Assembly (NCBI GenBank): GCA_036898135.1
Contig: CM072519.1
Coordinates: 70,200,250 to 70,264,249, forward strand
Length of the DNA stretch: 64,000 nt
Source of the DNA: Oncomelania hupensis
Taxonomy: Eukaryota; Mollusca; Gastropoda; Littorinimorpha; Pomatiopsidae
Direction of reading: 5' to 3'
Below the pieces are notes generated by a model. The model was given only the letters and a program-made list of their open reading frames with translations, searched no databases and was not told the DNA's origin. Within the stretch, counting starts at the first letter, position 1. The number at the start of each line of letters is the position of its first letter. Of this stretch, positions 47,396 through 56,535 are shown in pieces. The position numbers were made by a program, and so were the translations under genes.

Positions 47396-48100
47396 AGGTC
47401 TAACTACAGTTACTAGGCCATTCCAATTTCCACACGTAGTTTGTGGTCGCAAAAAATGTGTGGTAAAATGAATTGTGATTTAGACCTGTGTGACCGCGGC
47501 GACTATAGTCTAGCCTAATCAAGTAATAAAAGAGCGGAAAAAATGAGTTCACCTTGGAAGAAAAGGAGGAGCTCCTCTCCAACTCTCATCTTAACACAAC
47601 CCCCTCTCCGATACCGTCCGCACTCCCAACCAGACTGGAAACTTAGCATTTAAAGTTACGCTTCCAGTTCTGCAGTTGTTGGTCGATAACTGTATAGGTC
47701 TGTCGACGTGGGGACAAAGTAATAACGTTTACATCGCCTTAAAGTGATGGCGTTACATTGACAGTCCAACGACAGAGCTTTGTGCCACAACCACGCCTCA
47801 ACACAAATGACAAATAAGTCTTTAACCATAACGTAGGGTGAGAAGGGTAGACATGGGGAGGGTGGGAGGTCAGAGGTTTGTGGAGGAACGCCTTGGTTAG
47901 GACAACATCCACCACGCCACTACAATGACAGAGAGGGAACAAAAACTGTGGCCCGCCCGCTTGATGTTCGATACTAGGGCCATTTTTATCTCAACTTCAG
48001 AAGATCGATTCAATTAACGAGGGAAATAACCCCGTGCCAAGTTTCCTTTCACCTTGTGATGTAGGAAACAAGACGGAGACTGAAAGAAGATGGATGAATA
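47396..48100. other. unassigned DNA
   Basis: Nothing recognised; frames shorter than 70 codons. Confidence 0.4.
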
Positions 48101-48137
48101 TTGGGAGTGTGTGTGTGTGTGTGTGTGTGGGTGGGCA

Positions 48138-48427
48138 TGTAGAAACGACGTTACAGTGACACACTCATGGAACTCCACATGGTTTCTTTTGACTTTTTTT
48201 GGAAGGGCGCCCTATTTTGACGTCAAAATAGTTCCCTGCTGAGTTAGAGCTGTTTTAGGCCTAGGGTTAGGTTAAGGGTTAGGGTTAGGGTTAGGGTTAG
48301 GGGTTAGGGTTAGGGTTAGGGATAGGTTCAAAAATTTGAAAATGTCAAAATAATGTCACGAAAATGAAAAGTGTGTCAAAATAATCCCTGTTTTTTTCAC
48401 AACAGTCATCAGAATGTCGTTTTTACA
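48138..48427. mobile_element. small TIR element with TTAGGG core, copy C3
   Basis: TGTAGAAACGACGTT (48138-48152) pairs with its inverse at 48413-48427 with two mismatches. The TTAGGG tract at 48258-48330 is the cleanest in the window. The shared TTTCTTTTGACTTTTTTTGG block and the TCAAAAAT block follow the same order as copy C1. TG microsatellite borders the left side (to 48128) and a short TG-rich tract the right. Confidence 0.68.
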
Positions 48428-49110
48428 AAAATGTGTGCGTGTGTGTGTGTATGTGTGGAGGCGGAGGGAGGGAGGTAGGGGGAGAGGGTGGGGGTAAATC
48501 TAAAGTGAACCGTCTGACATAGGCTTTATAAGACTTCCCAGAGAGCGAGAGAGATGTCACTAAAGGGAAATAACCACCGGAAGCTACCTTAGTCCACGGG
48601 AAGCCACTCTCCAGGGTGCTATCTTTTGCATAATTATGCTTGGACGTGCCACCAAAGATCATCAGCTTAGGGGCTCCTTCTTGTTTTGGCAGTACGCCGC
48701 TTTCGTCTCTTCTCTTCTCTTTTAGTTGTACTGTTGCACTACTGACCTGGATTGAGTGAGAGAGAGAGAGGGGCCGGGAGGGGGGGGGTGAGAGAGACAG
48801 GGGCAGAGGGAGAGAGAGGGAGAGAGAGAGGGGGAGAGAGTGGATCTAGAGAGGGGTGGGTAGGGATTATCATTTCCATAAATTTATTACAACCAGAATT
48901 CCAATACTTTATTATCTCAACAGAGAATTAATTGTGGTGCCAACATAGTACACACAAATACTTAAAATATACAAAGTACACATAATAATAAATACATATA
49001 AAGTACAAAATCTTTTGGGTAACAAAACATACATAGCGCCAATTTCTTTTTCTTTTTCTCACGTATCACGTATGTCACGTATCACGTATGTCACGTGTGT
49101 CATGTATCAT
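48428..49110. other. unassigned DNA with GA tract
   Basis: GA/GGGA-rich DNA at about 48760-48842 and short CACGTATCACGTATGT duplications at 49058-49100. No gene seen. Confidence 0.45.
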
Positions 49111-49615
49111 ATCCTATCCTTTCCTATCCTATCCCGTAACTCAGAGGTCGTAGTGGCACCACAGATAATCGTTTAACCAGCATACTCCATCTTTCTCTGT
49201 CCTCAGCAACCCTAATGGCTTCGCACAGTGTCAGACCAGTCCATTCTCGAATGTTGTCCTTCCGTATTTTTTCCGGTCTACCTCTTCTTCTACCTCCTTG
49301 CACTGTGCCTTGCAGGATGGTCTTTGCAAGACCTGATGATCTGGTGACGTGGCCATCCCATCGGAGTTTCCGTTTCTTCACCACTGTGAGCAGGTCATCG
49401 TGTTGTCCAATGGCTTGTGTGATGGTCTGTCCGTGTCGGACTTCGTCGTTGAAGTCCGAAAAAGAGGTGGGAGGACAACATTCGAGAATGGACTGGTTTG
49501 ACACTGAGCGAAGCCATGAGGGCTGCTGAGGACAGAGAAAGATGGAGTATGCTGGTTAAACGATCATCTGTGGTGCCCCTACGACCTTCGGGTTATGGGA
49601 CAGGATAGGATAGGA
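49111..49615. mobile_element. two RTE-like LINE 3' ends fused in inverted orientation
   Basis: 49111-49473 is a minus-strand copy (tail ATCCT units at 49111-49133; peptide KRKLRWDGHVTRSSGLAKTI, then EWTGLTLCEAIRVAEDRERW). 49474-49612 is a plus-strand copy of the last about 140 bases, ending ACAGGATAGGATAGGATAGG. Both outer ends therefore carry the 3' tail. At the junction CGGACTTCGTCGTTGAAGTC is part of an 8-bp perfect stem with a 6-base loop. Confidence 0.8.
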
Positions 49616-49803
49616 TAGGAGGATGCATCATGTAATGAAAAAATAATCCATATATGAAACACAATATTAAAAATGGATACATGACTAAAGCAGTAAATCA
49701 TGAAATTGTAAAAGAAGTAAATAATTAAAATTTTACATTCTTCACACTCTTAATAATTCGTGCACTCACATTCACACACACACATACACGCTCTCTCTCT
49801 CTA

Positions 49804-49851
<48 letters not shown>

Positions 49852-50059
49852 CCACACATTACTGCAGAAACCGAAAGTGTGCTATTATACATATAACACT
49901 CTCAACTGTTCAAAATAGCAATTGGTTTTAGAATGAAAGTGTTCTCAGAACGTACAGTTTTGAATGTTGGTGGTCGATAACGTCTGCCTGGTGGAAGGAG
50001 TTCATACTGACTTGCCAACACATGGCTATGGTCTTGCAGAATGCTTGTTGCCTTTGACA
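49616..50059. other. unassigned DNA with CT/CA run
   Basis: CT then CA microsatellite at 49791-49850. No gene seen. Confidence 0.5.
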
Positions 50060-50559
50060 CCCCACGCCAGTCATACAATACACTCAGGCTGGCTTGCTGC
50101 CTTCCCACACTCATACTACACACATCCACAACACGCCAGTCATACAATACACTCAGGCTGTCTTGCTTCCCTACCACAATCATACTACACACATCCACAA
50201 CACGCCAGTCATACAATACACTCAGGCTGTCTTGCTGCCTTCCCACAATCATACTATACACATCCACCACACGCCAGTCATACAATACACTCAGGCTGTC
50301 TTGCTGCCTTCCCACAATCATACTACACACATCCACCACACGCCAGTCATACAATACACTCAGGCTGTCTTGCTTCCCTACCACAATCATACTATACACA
50401 TACACCACACGCCAGTCATACAATACACTCAGGCTGTCTTGCTGCCTTCCCACAATCATACTATACACATACACCACACGCCAGTCATACAATACACTCA
50501 GGCTGTCTTGCTTCCCTACCACAATCATACTATACACATACACCACACGCCAGTCATAC
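50060..50559. repeat. 69-bp minisatellite, left part
   Basis: CAGTCATACAATACACTCAG recurs every 69 bases (for example 50137 and 50206). Two unit types differ at TGCTGCCTTCCCACAATC versus TGCTTCCCTACCACAATC. 69 is 23 codons, so all frames stay open. The array is broken at 50559 by the inverted-LTR element and resumes at 54751. Confidence 0.92.
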
Positions 50560-52095
50560 TGTCACGAATTGGCTAGTTTAAACTCTGCCTATCGACTATT
50601 TAGCATTGTGTAGCCTTTGTAACAGTAGAGAGTTAGTACAGTACACAGTAGCAATTAAATTACAGCACACTGCGAGCCTGAGCCACACACACAGCGCAGT
50701 GACGTCAGCACTTGAGTTTTGAATATGAACATTTTACCCAATGAGAGCTTACGCAAAGCGGTTCGAGCCAGTTTGACTGGGTCCGAGCCTAACACATTTT
50801 TGGTCAGTTGGGAGTAATACACCGAAGTGTTAACAGCTAGAAAGCTGGCAGAGAAATCTCTCTACACTTAGACCAGGAAGCAGGACTTAGGAATCGTAGA
50901 ATTCTATCAAGTCACACGGGCCTGAACTTGTCAAACAGGTAAATGAACACCCTTCTGTTTCATCGTGATATATGTGTAGTATTGTTGAAATTATGTTTGA
51001 AGAATTTGCTATGCATAAATGTGAATTGTTAATCCGAATTTGCGTGACCATGTGGAAGAGCCTACCACGAGGCGAAACACGACCGGTTACGCCGCCATGT
51101 CGCATACCATACGGAACCACTGTTGTTTAACTTATATGTATGTTTGCAGACCAGTGGCTGTACCACTGAATGTTTATAATATTATTAATTCTGTATGTGT
51201 ATAGTTAGCCACGTTTGATATTTATGTATGTATAGGAATTTAGAGTGAGATTCCAGTGGAACCCGGAAGTAGCAGAATGTTCGTCGCTTATGTATAGAGA
51301 TGTGGAGCTATCACTGAGGGCTACTTGGCTTTCAGTGAGACGCTCTGCACAAACCGATTATTCAGGGTTGTGCAGAATTTCGTCTCTTATATTACAGACG
51401 GGCAGGCGAGCTATCCCGAGCTATCCCGAGCTATCCTGTGAACCCCACTCCACAGAAACAAGTTGGTTGAGGAACCTCTACCGCACAAGTCGGAACGAGC
51501 GACCCGGTAAAACTCCCTGTCAGACCCCACAGCGTGGCCAGGGAACCCAACTACACAACGACACAGGTGGACCAGAAGCTACCTCACAGAAGGACTTCGA
51601 CCGCACCACCCGCCAGTTAAGTGTGTTATCCCAAGTGCACTTAAACTGATCAGAACAGGACCACAGTAGTCCAACTATTCAGAAACTCTAAAACGGACCA
51701 CAGTAGTCCAAATCTACATGAGATATACTAGCGAGTGCCCGATGAAGATAGAACAGCTGCATAGACTATCAGCGATCGAACTATTAGCATTGAAAGAGAC
51801 TTTTTAAGTTAGATTAGTACTTAGAGAACCTTGTATAGAGTAGAAGAAATAAATGTGTGATTTTAACTGTTATCAAAAGGCTGGACTACATATGATTCAT
51901 AGCCGTGTGAAAGCTAGTGTGACAGTATTCTTTTACCTTTTTTCTATCTATTTCTGTACCCCAACCTTAACACAGAACGAGCTAAACAAATAAATTTATT
52001 AAAGTAATTCATAGGGTGACTTACTAGCAGTTCCCACCGAATAAACGTGAGGGTCCATAATTCCATTGTGCAGAGCCCATAAACCCCACGTGACA
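50560..52095 (+). repeat. LTR 1, plus orientation
   Basis: Begins TGTCACGAATTGGCTAG and ends CCCACGTGACA. AATAAATGTGTG near 51849 is a plausible polyadenylation signal. A GT donor-like word (AACAGGTAAATG) lies at about 50935. It is the same family as the solo LTR at 32761. The next bases, CTTTAATT (52096-52103), are identical to those following LTR 2 in its own orientation. Confidence 0.9.
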
Positions 52096-52103
52096 CTTTA
52101 ATT

Positions 52104-52740
52104 CTTCTTGGTCATGGGCAGTGGTCCTACTATGTCTACTGAGACTTGCTGGAATGGCACGCCGACTACTACTGATGGTCCTAAGGTAACTGGTACGGTG
52201 TGATGTCGCGGGGAATATCGTTGACATTGGTGGCAAGATTTCACGTAGCGCTTGACATCCTCCGTGATTCCTGGCCAATAGTAGTGTGCGCTGATTCTCT
52301 GCACTGTGGCTCCAATTCCCATGTGTCCGCTGAGTGGCATGCTGTGGCCTAATTCTAGTACTTGGGCTCGAAGGGTGGCTGGTAGTACTAGTTGGGTGTG
52401 ATCTCCATCTCCTTGTCGATGTAGAACTCCCTGTTCCATGTAGAAGTCTCCCTTGTGCGGGGGTGTGTGCGCCTTGGGTAGCTTCTGGAAGCACTTCGCT
52501 ATCGAGGTGTCTTCTTTCTGTGCTGTTTTGATCTCTTCGAGTCCTGGATTCGGAGCGAACTCGGGCTGGGGTGGTTGGGTTTTAGCTTGGGCCCTGGTTT
52601 GCACTGCAGCTATCTCTACAGTTTTTGGGGGCGTGCCTAAGAACACATACCTACAACCTAGCACTAGATCATACAGGGGTTTCTGTAAAACAGCTGCTTG
52701 GATTCGTCCTAGCCAGGATCTGTGTATAATAGGAATTGGG
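52104..52740 (-). pseudogene. gypsy pol fragment: protease end plus integrase N-terminal part
   Basis: Upstream in frame, AAVLQKPLYDLVLG resembles the end of a retropepsin domain. The 188-codon frame (52664-52098) then runs through VEIAAVQTRAQAK, a linker, and the integrase zinc-binding domain with His107, His114, Cys144 and Cys147 (HSMPLSGHMG; KSCHQCQ). The start of the catalytic core follows: VSVDIVGPLP with the first catalytic Asp177. The frame is cut off there by the junction with LTR 1, so the other two catalytic acidic residues are missing. Protease followed directly by integrase, without reverse transcriptase between, is the order known for Gmr1-like Ty3/gypsy elements; alternatively a deletion joined them. 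Confidence 0.8.
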
Positions 52741-53054
52741 TATAAACGGATCTAAGTACAATAAAATTAGATAACAGTAGGAGTAGTAGAATAACTTAGA
52801 ATAGTGGTAACATTGACTCAGTTTGGGTGCACTATTCTTTAGTTAAAAACTTTTTTGCTTCAATTATTTTTTGTGTCTGTATGTTGCATTGTTCTTTTGC
52901 AGGTTTTGCTTAAGTAACTGTTGTATGCCATTTGACTCTTGTTTTATTCTATTATTGATTACGAATTTGATTGTCTTTGCATTGTTTTTATTGACTTGCA
53001 ATATTGCTAGTGTTTTGGTATTCCACGTGATTCAGAGGGTGTTCATAGACACGT
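52741..53054. other. unassigned centre of the inverted-LTR element
   Basis: AT-rich, with no long frame. On the minus strand ATTTTATTGTACTTAG just before the pol fragment looks like a splice acceptor, but this is weak evidence. Confidence 0.35.
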
Positions 53055-53190
53055 TTGGCAATGTCGGACCCAGTGGCCTTGAGATTGCGTTTCAAGGAAT
53101 TGAGAGAAATCTCTCTACACTTAGACCAGGAAGCAGGACTTAGGAATCGTAGAATTCTATCAAGTCACACGGGCCTGAACTTGTCAAACA
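53055..53190 (+). pseudogene. possible gag-start fragment fused to LTR leader duplicate
   Basis: A plus-strand frame begins MAMSDPVALRLRFKELREIS. From about 53101 to 53190 the DNA duplicates an LTR segment (equivalent to about 50847-50937: ACACTTAGACCAGGAAGCAG to CTTGTCAAACA), in inverse orientation to LTR 2. Whether the first 45 bases are a true gag start is inference only. Confidence 0.4.
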
Positions 53191-53207
53191 TCCTGGCAGG
53201 CTCGCCA
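53191..53207 (-). promoter_or_regulatory. primer-binding site, tRNA-Arg-like
   Basis: On the minus strand TGGCGAGCCTGCCAGGA lies 7 bases (CTTTAAT) after the end of LTR 2. It starts with TGG, complementary to the CCA end. Its complement, TCCTGGCAGGCTCGCCA, fits the 3' end of an Arg tRNA (acceptor and T stem). Homology to the expected internal region stops exactly at the end of this 17-base site. Confidence 0.7.
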
Positions 53208-53214
53208 ATTAAAG

Positions 53215-54750
53215 TGTCACGTGGGGTTTATGGGCTCTGCACAATGGAATTATGGACCCTCACGTTTATTCGGTGGGAACTGCTAGTAAGTCACCCTATG
53301 AATTACTTTAATAAATTTATTTGTTTAGCTCGTTCTGTGTTAAGGTTGGGGTACAGAAATAGATAGAAAAAAGGTAAAAGAATACTGTCACACTAGCTTT
53401 CACACGGCTATGAATCATATGTAGTCCAGCCTTTTGATAACAGTTAAAATCACACATTTATTTCTTCTACTCTATACAAGGTTCTCTAAGTACTAATCTA
53501 ACTTAAAAAGTCTCTTTCAATGCTAATAGTTCGATCGCTGATAGTCTATGCAGCTGTTCTATCTTCATCGGGCACTCGCTAGTATATCTCATGTAGATTT
53601 GGACTACTGTGGTCCGTTTTAGAGTTTCTGAATAGTTGGACTACTGTGGTCCTGTTCTGATCAGTTTAAGTGCACTTGGGATAACACACTTAACTGGCGG
53701 GTGGTGCGGTCGAAGTCCTTCTGTGAGGTAGCTTCTGGTCCACCTGTGTCGTTGTGTAGTTGGGTTCCCTGGCCACGCTGTGGGGTCTGACAGGGAGTTT
53801 TACCGGGTCGCTCGTTCCGACTTGTGCGGTAGAGGTTCCTCAACCAACTTGTTTCTGTGGAGTGGGGTTCACAGGATAGCTCGGGATAGCTCGGGATAGC
53901 TCGCCTGCCCGTCTGTAATATAAGAGACGAAATTCTGCACAACCCTGAATAATCGGTTTGTGCAGAGCGTCTCACTGAAAGCCAAGTAGCCCTCAGTGAT
54001 AGCTCCACATCTCTATACATAAGCGACGAACATTCTGCTACTTCCGGGTTCCACTGGAATCTCACTCTAAATTCCTATACATACATAAATATCAAACGTG
54101 GCTAACTATACACATACAGAATTAATAATATTATAAACATTCAGTGGTACAGCCACTGGTCTGCAAACATACATATAAGTTAAACAACAGTGGTTCCGTA
54201 TGGTATGCGACATGGCGGCGTAACCGGTCGTGTTTCGCCTCGTGGTAGGCTCTTCCACATGGTCACGCAAATTCGGATTAACAATTCACATTTATGCATA
54301 GCAAATTCTTCAAACATAATTTCAACAATACTACACATATATCACGATGAAACAGAAGGGTGTTCATTTACCTGTTTGACAAGTTCAGGCCCGTGTGACT
54401 TGATAGAATTCTACGATTCCTAAGTCCTGCTTCCTGGTCTAAGTGTAGAGAGATTTCTCTGCCAGCTTTCTAGCTGTTAACACTTCGGTGTATTACTCCC
54501 AACTGACCAAAAATGTGTTAGGCTCGGACCCAGTCAAACTGGCTCGAACCGCTTTGCGTAAGCTCTCATTGGGTAAAATGTTCATATTCAAAACTCAAGT
54601 GCTGACGTCACTGCGCTGTGTGTGTGGCTCAGGCTCGCAGTGTGCTGTAATTTAATTGCTACTGTGTACTGTACTAACTCTCTACTGTTACAAAGGCTAC
54701 ACAATGCTAAATAGTCGATAGGCAGAGTTTAAACTAGCCAATTCGTGACA
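53215..54750 (-). repeat. LTR 2, minus orientation
   Basis: Exact reverse complement of LTR 1 as far as I could read, and the same length (1536 bp). Short frames in LTR 1 (51245-51649 and 50887-51120) have identical mirror frames here (53661-54065 and 54190-54423). Identity points to a very recent origin or to an assembly duplication. Confidence 0.9.
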
Positions 54751-54885
54751 CATACAATACACTCAGGCTGTCTTGCTGCCTTCCCACAATCATACTACAC
54801 ACATCCACCACACGCCAGTCATACAATACACTCAGGCTGTCTTGCTTCCCTACCACAATCATACTGCACACATGCACAACACGAT
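54751..54885. repeat. 69-bp minisatellite, right part
   Basis: Nearly two further units of the array at 50060-50559, in the same orientation and phase. Confidence 0.9.
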
Positions 54886-55023
54886 ATATCACACTTTTGT
54901 TCTTCACACACTTCCATACCAGCAAATAAAAATGTTAAAACAGATTCAATATAAGCACGATAAAACAGTTGAAGGATGTCAGATTGAACATTTAGTTTGT
55001 TGGAGTTTCTAAAAGATTGGTGA
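54886..55023. other. unassigned DNA
   Basis: AT-rich, nothing recognised. Confidence 0.4.
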
Positions 55024-55395
55024 CTGACATTTAGGTGAAGGTGTCGTCAGAGTATTTGATGATGAGGTGGAACTTTAACAGAGTGAAAAGAACAGGAGAA
55101 AGGACAGTACCCTGAGGCGCACCGGTAGAAGTAGATTTTGGAAGGGATATAGCATTTTGGAAGCGGACAGACTGGGTTCTGGGAATGAGAAAGCTGACAA
55201 TCCAAAGGATGAGTCTGGAGGGCACGTTTAGTGCCATGAGATGAGGTTGAATAGAGTTGAATGCAGAAGATAAGTCAATGAATAGAATACAAACAAAGGA
55301 ACCAGGTTTTTTAAGATGAAAGAGAGCATTGTGCAGGAGGGTCAGAACAGCATCGTTTGTAATGAACCCTGCACAGTTCGTCAATTACGCCATTC
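55024..55395 (-). pseudogene. CR1/Rex1-like LINE reverse transcriptase fragment
   Basis: The minus-strand peptide contains DAVLTLLHNALFHLKKPGSF, FIDLSSAFNSIQPH, GAPQGTVLSPVLFTL and the active-site region KYSDD. These are reverse transcriptase motifs in the normal order, with a short deletion between FTL and KYSDD and another after IQPHLMAL. Both ends are truncated. Distinct from the L2-like copies. Confidence 0.78.
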
Positions 55396-55424
55396 CCAAT
55401 CCTTGGCAAAACTGTTCTTGTTAC

Positions 55425-55600
55425 ACACACACACACGCACACACACACACACACACGCACACCCACACACACACACACACACACGCTCACGCGCGTGTTC
55501 CCCTCCCCATCCACACCCATCCACCTTCCCATACACACACACACAAAACACACACACACACTCACACACACACGCTCACACATGCGTGTACGAGGTACAA
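55425..55600. repeat. CA microsatellite, left border of hairpin locus
   Basis: Interrupted CA tract that abuts the multi-hairpin locus. A matching CA tract lies on the other side at 56370-56460. Confidence 0.9.
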
Positions 55601-55639
55601 ATGGGGTAATTTCACCAACTTCGCGGCCCTTAGGCGGCG

Positions 55640-55815
55640 AATTAGGTCAAGTTTCTTCAAAAAAGACACTTTTTCGCAAGAAGTTTGACCTAATTCCTCG
55701 CTCCTAAGAGACGAAGTAGGTCAAGTTTCTTGAAAAAAGCACATTTTTCGCAAAAAGTTTGACCTAATTCCTCGCCTATTAGAGACGAAGTAGGTCAAGT
55801 TTGTTCAAAAACACA
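55640..55815. repeat. 74-bp tandem hairpin units
   Basis: AGGTCAAGTTTCTT begins units at 55644, 55718 and 55792. In each complete unit it pairs with an inverted AAGTTTGACCTA about 40 bases downstream, giving a stem with a CACTTTTTCGC-type loop. Confidence 0.85.
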
Positions 55816-55817
55816 GC

Positions 55818-56046
55818 TAGGATAAGGAACTTTCCTCGACGATTAGGGTAAGGCAGTGCCTCGACGATTAGGGTAAGGCAGTGCCTCGAAAAGGGTTAGG
55901 GTCAGGGCTAGTTGCAGCGCTGCAACTAGCCCTGACCCTAACCCTTTTCTGGAATGGGTGCCTTACCCTAATCGTCGAGGCACTGCCTTACCCTAATCGT
56001 CGAGGCACTGCCTTACCCTAATCGTCGAGGAAAGTTCCTTATCCTA
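55818..56046. repeat. near-perfect palindrome with TTAGGG-like motifs
   Basis: The left arm 55818-55918 pairs with the right arm 55919-56046 about the centre GTTGCAGC/GCTGCAAC, with no spacer. The inner 31 bases match perfectly. The outer arms contain a roughly 26-bp repeat including GATTAGGGTAAGGCAGTGCC, two copies on the left and three on the right, which explains the length difference. Confidence 0.92.
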
Positions 56047-56060
56047 CCCGTCTGGAAGAT

Positions 56061-56250
56061 GCACTACAACTACACCAGGTCAAGTGTACTTGTAGTGCAT
56101 GTGCACTACAACTACACTTGGGCAAGTGTACTTTAAGTGCACATGCACTACAACTGCACTTGGCCAAGTGTACTTTAAGTGCACATGCACTACAACTTCA
56201 CTTTGTGAAGTGTAGTTGTAGTGCACATGCACTACAAGTTCACTTCTATG
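56061..56250. repeat. 42-bp tandem hairpin units
   Basis: GCACTACAA starts units at 56061, 56103, 56145, 56187 and 56229. Each unit is itself an imperfect palindrome (GCACTACAACTACACTT ... AAGTGTACTTTAAGTGC), so the strand can form a row of hairpins with GCACATGC-like joints. Confidence 0.92.
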
Positions 56251-56369
56251 TACTTAGAACAAATGAGCAACAGACAGAGGGCCAGACAAATGGGGAACGA
56301 CAAAATTACCTCATTTGTTACTAAAAATGGCAAATTTCGTTCCCCAAATGTGACGTTTCACAACTACAC

Positions 56370-56470
56370 GCATACACACAAAACACACACACAAAACACA
56401 CACACGCTCACACACACACACAAAACACACACACTCTCACCCACACACGCTCACACACACACATCCAATC
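56370..56470. repeat. CA microsatellite, right border of hairpin locus
   Basis: ACACAAAACACAC and ACACGCTCACAC units. Immediately before it, CTACACGCATA is the inverse of ATGCGTGTA at the left border (about 55582). Confidence 0.88.
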
Positions 56471-56535
56471 CCACCCACGCATAAAACCGTTTTGTCTGTC
56501 ACAAAGTGTGAATGTTACGCTAGGCCAAGCAGAAC

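Larger units (their letters stand above)
50560..54750. mobile_element. gypsy-type composite with two LTRs in inverted orientation
   Basis: The whole 4191-bp block is flanked by CATAC at 50555-50559 and 54751-54755, both within the 69-bp minisatellite, so it integrated as one unit. Its arms are inverted repeats of 1544 bp (50560-52103 and 53207-54750): a full 1536-bp LTR plus 8 bases of internal sequence each. I saw no difference between the arms. The 1103-bp centre holds a minus-strand protease/integrase fragment, an unassigned stretch and a plus-strand copy of part of the LTR. No complete gag or pol is present, so it is non-autonomous. Confidence 0.88.

Noticed and set aside
49902..50613. 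Multiple frames around 200 codons
   Set aside because: 69-bp minisatellite with a period divisible by three.
51245..51649. Protein of 134 codons present twice in mirror image (also 53661-54065)
   Set aside because: Lies within the LTRs, is disrupted in the solo LTR copy, and shows no domain.
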